64,000 nucleotides of DNA from Cymbomonas tetramitiformis (Eukaryota > Chlorophyta > Pyramimonadophyceae > Pyramimonadales > Pyramimonadaceae): the NCBI GenBank assembly GCA_001247695.2, contig LGRX02015092.1, forward strand, positions 35,544-99,543, given 5' to 3'. The position numbers and the translations under genes were made by a program. Below the pieces are notes generated by a model. It had not been told where the DNA came from, ran no database searches, and saw nothing but the letters and a program-made list of their open reading frames with translations. Shown here piece after piece: positions 25,001 to 35,700 of this stretch (position 1 is the first letter of the stretch; each line of letters begins with the position of its first letter).

Positions 25001-26711
25001 CAAAGTGTACTGTCCAAAGTATTGTCCACGTGGCACAAACCGGCGCAAATGGTCCTACGGAAATGCCCGAAGGAGGGGTCACGGCGCTCTGAAAGGTCGG
25101 CCACTTTGCTTGCAGGACGCGCAGGCAAATGAGCGGGAGGTCGGGAGAGCTCTCGGCCCTGACATCAAGAGACCCCGGCAGCGCTCACGCAGCTATGATG
25201 ATTTGAACAGGCTCCACGACGGTACTGCTCATTTACCCCGGACTGTGTGCCACACGCAAGAGAGAAAGAGAGAGAGAGCACGGTAACATGTCCTGGACGG
25301 CACGTCTCTCGCCCTGGGTTGTGTGTCATTCATACTCGAGGGTGGAGGGAGGGACGCAGAGAGCTGCAAAGCTCCACCAAAAAAGCTGACGCCAATCACG
25401 GACCACATATCCCAAAACATTGAAAGGTGATCCAAACCTTAAAGTGGGCTGCCTGCTGCCTGCCGGCGCACATGACGTCGATCCGGAATTCCGCAACGCT
25501 GACTGAGCCGGCGCCCACCTCCAGCGCGATGCTGACTGAGCCGGCGCCCCGGCCGGCACGTGGTCTGGTCAATGCGCGCGTGGTCTCATCATCGGATGGA
25601 GAGCAAATTTGCATCGCCGGGCGACAGCTCAGCCAGGGGACGATTGTGAATTGAGATCGACCAGCTTGATTGATGGAGGGTGCTGCCTTCTACATCCGAA
25701 TGCGTGGCTGCTCCTTCATCTGCTCCACCGCATGTTTCCGGCAGAGAATGCCATTTCTGATGTAGCCCTAGGCGGGGTGGCATGCCGTCTGCTATCCATG
25801 TGCGCCGTCGAGTCTCGTCTCGGGAGAAGGACTGAGCTGCGCTCACCAATGTGCTCTCGCGGCGGCGCAGGCTAAAGGAGCTGCATCAAGCAGGGCAGGG
25901 GGGTCGCAGGGGGGTGTCTGCTCCCTCCGAGGCTACGCAGCGCATCATACTCTCACCCCTCCAGAAGGAGCCCCCTGGCCCAGTGAACGTTGCCACGCTC
26001 ACCTTAAACTTTGGCAGCGAGCCCGTCAGGACCCACTACACAACGGGGCTACGCTTCACGGAGCGACGCGGCGGTGCCAAGCCTCGGCAGCGCTTAAGCG
26101 AATACGGGCACCGTGAACTCCCCCAAGTTACACAGCCCAGGAGGAGCACCTTTGACGGCCAGGATGGGCCGTGGCCTCCTGACATCACGAAACTGCGAAA
26201 GGCGAATTTGCTGCCCCCCAGCAGCCATGACCCAACACCGCCCAACACAGGTAGGACCCAGGAGCCAGGACCCGTGCCCCCGCAAGAGGCGCATGAGGCG
26301 ATGCACACAACTCATTGCGCTTTGCAAGGCAGTTGGAACCCCAAGGGGCATGGGCAATCGGCCTGCCCCTTAGGTACCCACCATCAGTTGCTGGTGGCTC
26401 GGTTGAATCAAGTTAGTGGCCCGGCTTCAGAGGAAAGTGGACGTGGCGTGTGCATGCAATATGTGGGCGGCGTGAGCTCTCCCCTCTAGGCTTGGAGGGA
26501 TAAGCCATGAAGGTGTGTTGGTGATTGTAGAGACGGAGTGATAACGGGGGGGCTCTTTGACGTGGATGCCTCAGGATTCATGGGTGCTCCACTCGGTGCA
26601 AAGGTAGGGTCACGAGGCCGGCGGTTACGGTTACGTTCGCGCAGCCACGAAGACCTATGCGCTGGAGCATTGTTAGACCCAGACCATGATCCGGAGCCTA
26701 AGCTGCAGTAG
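16037..26711 (+). CDS. Unrecognised many-exon gene with coiled-coil segment; model partly uncertain
   Basis: Phase-consistent exons are 16037-16153 (ATG start), 16228-16377, 16810-16968, 17121-17251, 18143-18290, 18852-18910, 19871-20072, 20350-20424, 20508-20744, 21147-21253 and 23401-23576. Further likely exons, whose phases I could not all reconcile, are about 23768-23938, one starting at 24625, 25116-25221, about 25871-26250, 26531-26603 and a last one from 26645, with a possible TAG at 26709. The protein is hydrophilic. It has an acidic patch (MEMDEDSDDDQ), a lysine-rich patch (AKKKKKGKRR) and a predicted coiled coil of about 90 residues (LREESQQSASGS, QLEAEQIEKTMK, ELEKLCKEADRRAAL). No enzyme motif is seen. 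It could be a structural or cytoskeletal protein, which is inference from composition. More than one gene may be present. Long introns each contain a different tandem repeat. Confidence 0.5.
16562..16675. repeat. 57-bp direct duplication
   Basis: AGTACCCG(A/C)GAGGCGCAAGA and the following GCATCTCCA(T/C)GACC occur twice, about 57 bp apart, inside the intron between 16377 and 16810. The frame through it stays open because 57 is a multiple of 3, but no splice evidence makes it an exon. Confidence 0.75.
17223..17862. repeat. 52-bp minisatellite in an intron of the second gene
   Basis: CATGCGGCTCAGCGCTGGG recurs every 52 bp from 17229, giving about 12 copies. Each unit contains GGGCCAGGTGGC, which matches the end of the preceding exon plus its donor (17242-17260). 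The array therefore seems to have grown out of the exon-intron junction itself. Confidence 0.95.
18295..18447. repeat. 49-bp minisatellite, three copies
   Basis: TCGGATTGTCTGCTGCGGCG recurs at 18301, 18350 and 18399, a period of exactly 49 bp. It starts only a few bases after the donor at 18291. Confidence 0.95.
18935..19085. repeat. Short tandem repeat, about 29-31 bp
   Basis: Four degenerate copies of CTGACCGTCTGATC followed by GGGCAGTCCTGG follow the lysine-rich exon (ending 18910). This is the first part of the intron leading to the exon at 19871. Confidence 0.8.
21566..22035. repeat. 28-bp minisatellite
   Basis: GAGATTCTCAGCAAATAAAG(A/T)(C/A)ACAGG is repeated about 16 times with small changes (AAATGAAG, AAATATGA). 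A short remnant of the same family occurs far away at 30192-30262, so unlike the other arrays this sequence is dispersed. Confidence 0.95.
22345..23268. repeat. Imperfect long repeat, three copies
   Basis: A segment with CCGAGGCAGATGGCGA, then TCCGTATGACCCAGGTCCGT, then CCCATTTGGCTCGAGCGCGC occurs at about 22350-22462, 22608-22690 (truncated) and 23157-23262. A linked segment with GTGCTGACGGAGCGTGTTGG precedes the last two. This is a non-coding intron expansion between the exons at 21253 and 23401. Confidence 0.8.
24415..24624. repeat. 30-bp minisatellite
   Basis: TGCTGACTGGGGGCCGTAGA plus TGCATGCAGG is repeated seven or eight times. The unit is 30 bp, so all frames stay open on both strands and give artificial proteins. 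The array ends at an acceptor-like ATATATGCAG followed directly by the candidate exon at 24625. Confidence 0.93.
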
Positions 26712-26846
26712 GGCTTGTCTGCTCACATGGGTTGGGAATCTCCCGGATGGAGGAGGATCCCACTGTTGTAATTAGAAAAGAAATAGGTATACTTCTCATT
26801 ATTAGTTCGGTGTTTCATTTCCTGTTTAGCAGTGAAAAACTGAGCT

Positions 26847-27108
26847 CTTCTCTTTTCTTTTCTTTTCTTTTCTTTTCTTTTCTTTCTTTTCTTTTCTTTT
26901 CTTTTCTTTTCTTTTCTTTTCTTTTCTTTTCTTTTCTTTTCTTTTCTTTTCTTTTCTTTTCTTTCTTTCTTTTCTTTTCTTTTCTTTTCTTTTCTTTTCT
27001 TTTCTTTCTTTTCTTTTCTTTTCTTTTCTTTTCTTTTCTTTTCTTTTTTTCTTTTCTTTTCTTTTCTTTTCTTTTCTTTTCTTTTCTTTTCTTTTCTTTC
27101 TTCCTCCA
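26847..27108. repeat. (CTTTT)n microsatellite
   Basis: About 260 bp of almost uninterrupted CTTTT pentamer, all pyrimidine on the plus strand, with a few single-base length variants. The lysine/glutamate-rich and phenylalanine/leucine-rich frames across it are artefacts. Confidence 0.98.
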
Positions 27109-29096
27109 AATCGTTCGACCAGTCAATTTCTTTTTTCCGGGTTTCGTGTAAAACTTCGAGCACGTGAGTGGAGATAGCGATGTCAACGCCGCAAATTAAG
27201 TTGCATGGGCCATTAAAGCATGGTGTAACCCAATGGCCGTATCTCCACAACATGTTCATAATGGCGCATGTGTAGGTTGGAAAGGTCTCCGCAGTCGCAA
27301 AAACAAGGAGGTCCACATGGTAGCCCATATACGCCAATGTTGAGTTAAGTAACCCTTACTAAGTTGTGCAAATTAAGGAAATGTAAATACTAAACAGCTT
27401 TGTATTGGCACCTTGTCATATTATGGCATGGTTAACCTATCGATTTTCCATCAAGGGCCGATATCTCGTTTTACCGACATCGATATTTTATATATCGCCG
27501 ATATGTTTGTGCGAATATCGGCGATATATCTATATCGATATCGATGGGCTCGATTTGCGATCCCGAATGTTACTTGTTAAATATGGGAGCGTGTTTATAA
27601 ATCCAAAATATCGATCACTGCCGATTATATCAGAGTTATCGATAACTTTATGAGTAATCAAAGATAGGTAACTTACCGCTGGTTTACTATATATAGTAAC
27701 AGGTTACGACAAACAATACCAATATCGAAACCATCCCCTCCCCAGGACAAGTAGTGTACCTATCGGAATCGATATTTTATGAACAATGAAGTATCGCGGT
27801 CAATCAAATTATTGTCAAATCACTTAGGCCGTTTAGGGTTTCGACGACAAAATGAAGATGTTGAAATCTGTCGACAACAAAAATGGCGACACATAACTTG
27901 ATCGATAACGCGTATGACTTTCTACACCGATTAGATATATCTTGACATATATGCGATACCCACAACTGGGGGTCGTCGATTTATTCAGATTAGAAATTTG
28001 GCGCGAAATGCAACCGGTGCGGGAACGAGTTATCTTCCAAGCCCCGCACCGCCTCCATTTTTTTCGCCTGCCCCATGACTCATTTCGTTTCAACATCCTC
28101 CGCCTCCACTCTCGCACATCCTTCCACTCACCCTCCCCCGCCCCATTCCCCCCTCCCTCACCACCCAAATTACCCCCAACCATGCCACCCCTATGCCACT
28201 ACAATGGCCAATAAGGGGATTTACGTAGTCCCGTTAGAGAATAAGAAAATCCCGTCCACAGAATTTCTCCCAGGACTCCTGTCCTCCTAGGTCCTCCTTT
28301 CCATGTCATCATTTAGGGGGGGGTTAGAAGTATTAAATGTATATCGTTTTTCACACGGGGAGGGGACTGGAACGGAATGGGAATTCCATATGGAACGCAT
28401 AGAACGGGAATCGTTCCCGTCGGGAATTATTTGAAAATAAATCATTTGTGTAGGGAGGGCTCGGGCTCTACTTCATTCGCCATATTTAGGGTTGTTCCAT
28501 TTATTGTCGCAAGGGGGGAGGGTCTCGTTGGGATTTCATTTTTAGTCCGCTAGCGGGGGTGTTGGGGTCTCGTGGTGGCGCGATCCACTGGGTAATTGTC
28601 GTCCGCTGGGTTGGCGAGTGTCAGATGTGAGACTCTATATGAACGTAAAGTTTAAAGCGGAGCGTGTCCTGTGGGGCAAAAATGATGTCCGCTGGGGTCA
28701 AGTGCCATATCCTAACCCCGCCCCGCCTTGCGACAATAAATCGTCTATTGGACTTTTTTTTTACAGGATCGCATTTAGGGTTTTTAGGGGATTTTTTCAG
28801 GATGTGGATCACATAGGGGATAGATTCATAGATACATACTATACGATAGAAATTAGATTGCCCTACCCATACCGATACCCACGATAGAGCAAGAGCTCTG
28901 CTTGCATCAAGCATGCGCTCGTTGAGCTGTGAAGAGGGGTTCAAACGAGACGAGAGTAACTTTCTCGATTTTGTTGCAGGTTTTATCAGCTGATTATCGT
29001 GCATCGCTTGACTGCAATTCGTAACGAGCACCAGTATGAGCTCGTTCTTGGCGGCGAGAAGCCTACAGAGAATAAACTGGCGAATACCCAACATAA

Positions 29097-29288
29097 CTAG
29101 GTGCTATTCGATGGCGCTGCGCATGCAACTTTGTCAGCAGTCCCGTTGAGTTTTCCAATATTGCGAGTCTTTTTGCCACCCGCTATACGCACTTTATTCC
29201 CGTGGCTGTCGCCCGATAGAAAGTGGGTGGGTACGCCTTTAGACGCCGGTTGCTCGGCAGCTGTATTGCCCTGCCGCATCGCGAGCAT
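29097..29288 (-). CDS. Possible small open reading frame
   Basis: A 63-residue frame from ATG to TAG has protein-like composition (GNKVRIAGGKKTRNIGKL). It is divergent to the ABC-F gene. There is no motif, homologue or splice partner I can name. The opposite strand is also open over most of this stretch, so chance is a real possibility. Confidence 0.25.
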   Translation of the reverse strand: MLAMRQGNTAAEQPASKGVPTHFLSGDSHGNKVRIAGGKKTRNIGKLNGTADKVACAAPSNST

Positions 29289-29711
29289 ACTTTTTAGATC
29301 TGGTCAATTCAACCACAGGGTTGGGAACTGCTATCATCATTGTAAGTAGGCGCTTGCGCCTCGCCAATGCAGAGCACTACGGTGTTGGCATTAGCACCTT
29401 AGAATTCGGCCCTTCTTCAATCTGTTATTCAAGGACACCCGCAAACTCACCTGCATATGTGCGGTACATGCCTTACCGAGGTAACTTTGGTCGGTATGAT
29501 GTTCGTGGCTTGCAGCCTGCTATCGAGAACGACGAGTGGACACACTCAGCACCTACATGCTTCCAACCACCATGATCCAGCGCCACCCCGTGTGCTCAAC
29601 CCAACATTCCCGCAGATATCTCCCTTTTTACCCACTGCCTCATCCCGAGCATGCGTCAAACCGCAGGAAGCAGTGCTGGATTTCGTGGGGCCCTGGCCGC
29701 AACGCGGGTTC

Positions 29712-32700
29712 ATGAGTTCAGCAGCCCTCGAAGCTAAGAAAGGAGGCAACAGCGCGGAAAAGAGCAAGCTAAAGTCATCCCCGAAGACGAAAACTGGGAC
29801 ACGGTAACCTGCCAACACGCCACACGACGGGTGGGTGGGTAAATCGAAGTCACTGGCATGCTATGGTATTTTAATGCAAGCACGCAGGCCAGAGCTGGTT
29901 CGGCTCGTATGCACTAATATAATGACTTGATCACGAGGAGAGGATTCTGCAAACACACACAGTTCCTCGTTAGTATTACATCTTATTTTCATTTTGCACT
30001 CCGCGAAATACATAGGTTCTGGATGCACCCTATATGCTTCTACCGTTATATTATCACTGCTCGCATGCTCGAGGTAAACGAGTGCTTCACTCACCGATCA
30101 ACGCATCCAAGAGAAACGCTCTTAAGATGAGCTGTAACCCAGACATTTAGCACTTGTCAGTATAGGCTCGCAACACGTACATACACACACCCAGCAAATC
30201 AAGATCCAGGGAGATTCTCTGCAAATCAGGGCACAGGGAGAATATCAGCAAATAAAGATACAGTATGTTTCGTATGTGCTATTACAACTGATCTAGGCAT
30301 AATGTATTTCCTTGCCGGAGAAGCTTTTCGACAGAGACGGGGGAGGGAGAGAGCCAGATACGCTCAGGAGACGCGCAAGATCGTCCTCAGCCTCAACCGG
30401 GTGGACAAATCGTCCGGGACCGGCAAGGCGATTCTGAAAAATGTCTCTTTGGGAATGTATCTCGGCGCCAAGATTGGCATCCTCGGAGCCAACGGCTCTG
30501 GCAAATCCACGCTATTGAAAATCCTCGCAGGCACGCCGTCGGCCGCGGGCCCTCCCTCCCTCCGTGTTACTCCGCTCCTTGGACTCATCGCACTCGATCT
30601 CCGCGGAATGTCGAGCAACCATCGACGTGTTTTGCCTCGGGGGGGGCTTGCGTTTGCATCAAAAAAGACAGATAGTCACCTTCAGGTATATTGTTTTGAC
30701 TCGCAGTGTTTGGGATGACGCGGGTGGTCTGAGGGCTTCCTTCGATCGACGGACGTAATCCTCGTTTTCGTTCACGATGAGACTCCGTGTTTTAGTGAGC
30801 AGAGATACACTCAATACCGCTCTTTTGGTGAGAGGAAAGCCGGCACCTCCGAGGAAAGCCGGCACCTCCGAGGAGGCCGCGTTTCTACACCCGGGCCCTG
30901 GTGCAATATGCCGAAGATTCCGCAGCTTAGCATATCTGCCCTGCGGTACCTTTCTGGCGCTCACTGCCTCGTGGGATCTGCCCTGCGGATGCTTCCGCCT
31001 GTTGCTACGAGGGGATGCAGGCGACAGCGACGTCCACATTCTGTGACATCCTTCGACTTTTGCAGGGAGCGCTTCGGTATCTGCACGTGCGGGCACTTTT
31101 TCCCCATCCAGCGTCCGTGCCGGCAATGCTTGCCGGGCACGCTTTGGCATGGGGCGCCCCGGACAGCTGAGGGTAACCCTGGCGTCCACGTGCACTGGAT
31201 CCCCCCTTTGAGCTCGATCTGGGCCAGAGCGCTCACTGAGATTGGGGGATCTGTAGTGCAACGTTGGCGGAGCTTCCAGGGGCCCTGCACGCTCCCTTGG
31301 GGACTAGGCGGGGTGTGCGGCGCGCTCCCTTGGGGACTAGGCGGGGTGCGCTCCCTTGGGGACTAGGCGGGGCGCGCTCCACACTTGGGACTAGGCGGGG
31401 TGCGCTCCCGCCCGGGGACTAGGCGGGAGTGCGCTCCCTTGGGGACTGAGGCGGGGTGTGGGGTGCGCTCGCAGGGACTAGGCGGGAGTGTGCTCCCTTG
31501 GGGACTAGGCGGGCGCGCTCGCAGGGACTAGGCGGTGCGCTCCCTTGGGGACTAGGCGGGGTGCAGGCGCTCCCTTGGGGGACTAGGCGGGGTGTGGGGT
31601 GGCTCCGGGACTGGCGGGGTGTGCTCCCCTTGGGGACTAGGCGGGGGCGCTCCCTTGGGACTAGGCGGGAGGTAGCTCCCTTGAGGACTAGGCGGGGTGC
31701 GCTCCCCTTGGGGACTAGAGCGGGGTATGGTGCGCTCCTTGGGGACTGGGCGGGCGCGCTCCCTTGGGGGACTAGGCGGGGTGCGCGGCGCGCCAGCAGG
31801 GACTAGGCGGGGTCAACGCTCACTTGGGGGCTGAGCGGGGTGCGCGGCGCGCTCCCTTGGAGACTGGCGGGGCGCGCCCCTTGAGGACTAGGGCGAGGTG
31901 CGCTCGCCAGGACTAGGCGGGTGCGCTCCCTTGGGGACTAGGCGGGGTGCGCGGTGCGCTCCCTTGGGGACGCGCTTAGGCGGGCGCGCTCCACCGCAGG
32001 AGACTAGGCGGGTGGCTCACCCAGGAACTGAGCGAGGTGCGCTCCTAGGGCTAAGCGGGAATGCGCTCCCTTGGGAACTAGGCGGGAGAGTGTGCTCGCA
32101 GGGGACTAGGGGCGGGGGTGCGCTCCCTTGGGGACTAGGCGGGGTGCGCGGCGCGCTCCCTTGGGGACTAGGCGGGGCGCGCTCCCTTGGGGACTAGGCG
32201 GGGTGCGCTCCCTTGGGGACTAGGCGGGGTGTGCGGCGCGCTCCCTTGGGGACTAGGCGGGGTGTGCGGTTGCATCGAGCAGACGCATGTGACGTGTATT
32301 GCAGGTGTAGAGAAGGAGTTCGATGGTGAACTTAACATGAAGAGCGGTATAAAGGTGGGCTACCTGGCCCAAGAGCCCGCACTGGAGGACGGCGAAACGG
32401 TGGACAGTAACATTGACGCCGCGCTGGTTTCCGTCCGGCGCCTGCTGGACGAGTTTGAGGCCGTGAGCCAGCAGATGGCTGATCCTGACGCGGACATCGA
32501 TGCTCTAATGGAAAAGATGGAAGAATTGCAGGGCCAAATCGACGATGTTAACGGGTGTGCGAGCGACCACCCTTCCTCCCTCATGCTCCTTGCCTCCGCC
32601 TCTTCCTCCCCGATCATCGCCTCTGCGCGGTTGCGGATTTCTGGTCTGTACGTAGCCAGCTTCCTGGCGCGCACTCATCATGCCGGCACCTCCTGCCCCA

Positions 32701-35700
32701 CGATCTTCAAGCTGAAACATCCATCATGCCCCCTGTATCGTCCACCATCATCAATCGGTTGCCATGAACTTTCATCTCCGTGTGGGGTTCGTGTGTAGAT
32801 GGGAGCTCGACCGCGTGAAGGAGAGGGCAATGGAGGCCCTCCGGTGCCCCCCAGGGGACGCTCTGATCCAGCATCTCAGCGGGGGCGAGCGGAGGCGCGT
32901 GGCCATCTGCCGCCTGCTGCTGGAGAACCCGGATATCCTCCTCCTGGACGAGCCCACTAATCACCTCGACGCGCAGTCTGTGGCCTGGCTCGAGCGCTTC
33001 CTCGCGGAGTTCAAAGGCGCCGCCTCCTTCCCCCTCCTCCCACTTTCCCCCTCCTCCCACCTTCTCCGAGCCGCACCCTCCGCTCCACGCACGCCGCCGT
33101 GTCCGCGTTGCTACTGTTTGCTCGATTTGCATGGAAGCTTTTCGAGCGGTCTTAAAGCGAGCTCACAGTGCGCTGCGTGCAGCAACCCTCGCCTCAAGAC
33201 ATGCCCGCAAAAGTGTGCTGACACGCGGTGTGGAATGAACCGCTCAGGCAGGCGCGCTCGGTGCCGGGCGGCGCGCGCCGCAAGCGCGCAGCGCTGGCAG
33301 ACCCGCGCGCCTGCCACTTTGGAGAACCTTTCGATTTCCGACTTGTGATTGGGCATGGGATTGCTGCAGGTACCGTCGTCGCCGTCACACACGACCGCTA
33401 CTTCCTGGACAACGTGGCCGGGTGGATTTTGGAGCTGGACCGCGGTCAAGGGATTCCCTTCGAGGGGAACTACAGCGAGTGGCTGGCGGGGCGTGACCGG
33501 CGGCTGGAGCAGGAGGCCAAGCAGCAGGCGGCACTGCAGCGGAGCATCAAGGCGGAGCTGGAGTGGATGCGCACCCGGCAGAAGGGCCAGCAGAAGAAGG
33601 GGAAGGCTCGCCTGGGCAACTACGAGGAACTGGTGAAGAGCGCCGACGACTTTGTGAAAAACGTGAGCACCCCGTACTGCCCGCCGTGAAATGCCCTCCC
33701 CTGATTGGCCGGCAGTTGTAGGCTGAACCCATGCATGCTGAACCGCCGCGGGCATCCTCTCAGTCGAGGCGCACTGGCCACGTCTCGCGGGGAAGGCGTG
33801 GAATGCGGAAGCCGGGCTTGTCTTGGAGGCTTTGCGGCACTGCAAACCAAGCAGTGGTTAGTGTCATCGACCCGATGACCGCCTGCCCCTCCGATGCGGA
33901 TGTACCTGCATGCGCGCGCTGCAGAGCAGGCATCGTTGCATGCTGTGGTGACACGTGGAATTGTCTCAAACAGGCAACCTTGGACACGATCTTCATCCCC
34001 CCTCCCAAGAAGAAGCTAGGCGGTATGGTGGTGGATGCTACCGGGCTGATGAAAAGCTTCGGGGATCGACTGTTGATTGATGGAGCGAGCTTCTCCGTAC
34101 CTCCTGGGGCCGTGGTGGGCATCATCGGTGGCAACGGGAGCGGCAAGACCACGCTGTTCCGAATGATTGCGGGTGAACCCACTGCCCGTTTCCCCATTGT
34201 CCTCCGGCGACCGCTTAGTTCTTGCATCCGGCCCCTCGCCTGGGCATCCAGCCCCTCGCCTGGGCATCGGACCCCTCACCTGGGCATCCGACCCCTCGCC
34301 TGGGCATCGGACTCTCGCCTGGGCATCCGACCCCTCACCTGGGCATCCGACCTCGCCTGGGCATCGGACCCCTCACCTGGGCATCCGACCCCTCGCCTGG
34401 GCATCCGACCCCTCACCTGGGCATCGGACCCTCACCTGGGCATCCGACCCCTCACCTGGAGCATCCGACCCCACGCCTGGGCATCCGACCCCTCGCCTGG
34501 GCATCGGACCCCTCGCCTGGCCATCCAACCCCCTCGCCTGGCCATCCGACCCCTCACCTGGGCATCCGTGTTAGAATTCGATAGTTCGTTTTCGCAAAAG
34601 CGAGCGTAAACTTTCATTCTCGAAAGATATACCAGTTCGCAGCTCGAAACGCCACGAACATTAACGCGCCATCATTACTGATTGGGCGATCTATGTGAAA
34701 GTTCACTAAACAGAGTCCTACGTGTCACTGTCGTGTTCATACCGACCGCAGTGACACGCCTGAGTACAGATGAACTTATTACGCACTTCCCGATGGTCAT
34801 CAATGATCTGACGGCCACGATTAGTTCAGCAGATCTACAGATCTAGATCTAAGGGTTCCACAGGGTTTCTTTAGGGTTTCTTCAGGGTTTGAGCATCCTG
34901 ACTACTGCAGAAGGTCTAGATAGTCATGCTTTACACCAAACTGATCAGCAGGCACTTGCAGATTCCAATACCCCTTCTAAAGGGTGACTGTCTAGTTGTC
35001 CTACTGCCAGTTCTTGGGAATGGTGCCCCTTCAGTCAGCAACACCCAGTTCTTGGGATGGTGCCCCTCCAGCTCCAGTTTATGGGGATGGTGCCCCTCCA
35101 GCTCCAGTTTATGGGGATAGTGCCCCTTCAGTCCTCAGTCTTCAGAGTTGGAGTTCTGCAACTTCATGATGCCCAGCCTTTCCCTGTGTGTAAGAAATGC
35201 TGGTAGGGGAAGAGGTTTGGTGAAGATGTCAGCTGTGTTGTCCGCTGAGGCGACGTATATGGCTTCCACCATCTTGGACTTCACCAGCTCTCGGATGCAC
35301 ATCTTTCTCACCTCGATGTGCTTGGATCTGTCATTGTTGACATAATCAGATGCCAAATGAATGGCCCCCTGGTTGTCACAGTATATCTGTACCGGGGTGC
35401 AGATGTCCACCAGGTCGGTCAGCACGTTAATGATGTACTTGACCTCCCTAGCCCCTTCAGACATGGCGATTATCTCAGCCTCGGTAGTTGACAGCGACAC
35501 ACATCTCTGCATGATGGAGGAGAAGATCTGTAAGCTGCCACATAGGTAGACTGCAATGCCAGATGTGGATCTCCTCGTGGTTTTGCACCCAGCATAATCA
35601 GCATCAGTATAATTATATGCATAGTGGTAGTGCTCCACTGGCCAGACCCAGCCCCCTTGGCACAGAGGAGGTTGCCCGCAGTACCAGCTCGTGGCCCACA

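Larger units (their letters stand above)
26712..29711. other. AT-rich intergenic region
   Basis: This separates the second long gene from the ABC-F gene. It contains the CTTTT microsatellite, a cluster of ATCGATAT and CGATAT motifs at 27430-27560 that resembles the interior of the MITE at 10451, an inverted repeat TTTATTGTCGCAAGG (about 28500 and 28728-28743), and one possible small minus-strand frame. No gene can be defended here. Confidence 0.55.

Noticed and set aside
26723..27337. Lysine/glutamate-rich and Phe/Leu-rich frames
   Set aside because: They are translations of the CTTTT microsatellite.
34860..34895. Telomere-like TTTAGGG sequence
   Set aside because: Only a few interrupted AGGGTTTCTT units occur, and they are part of the copia LTR, present identically in the other LTR.
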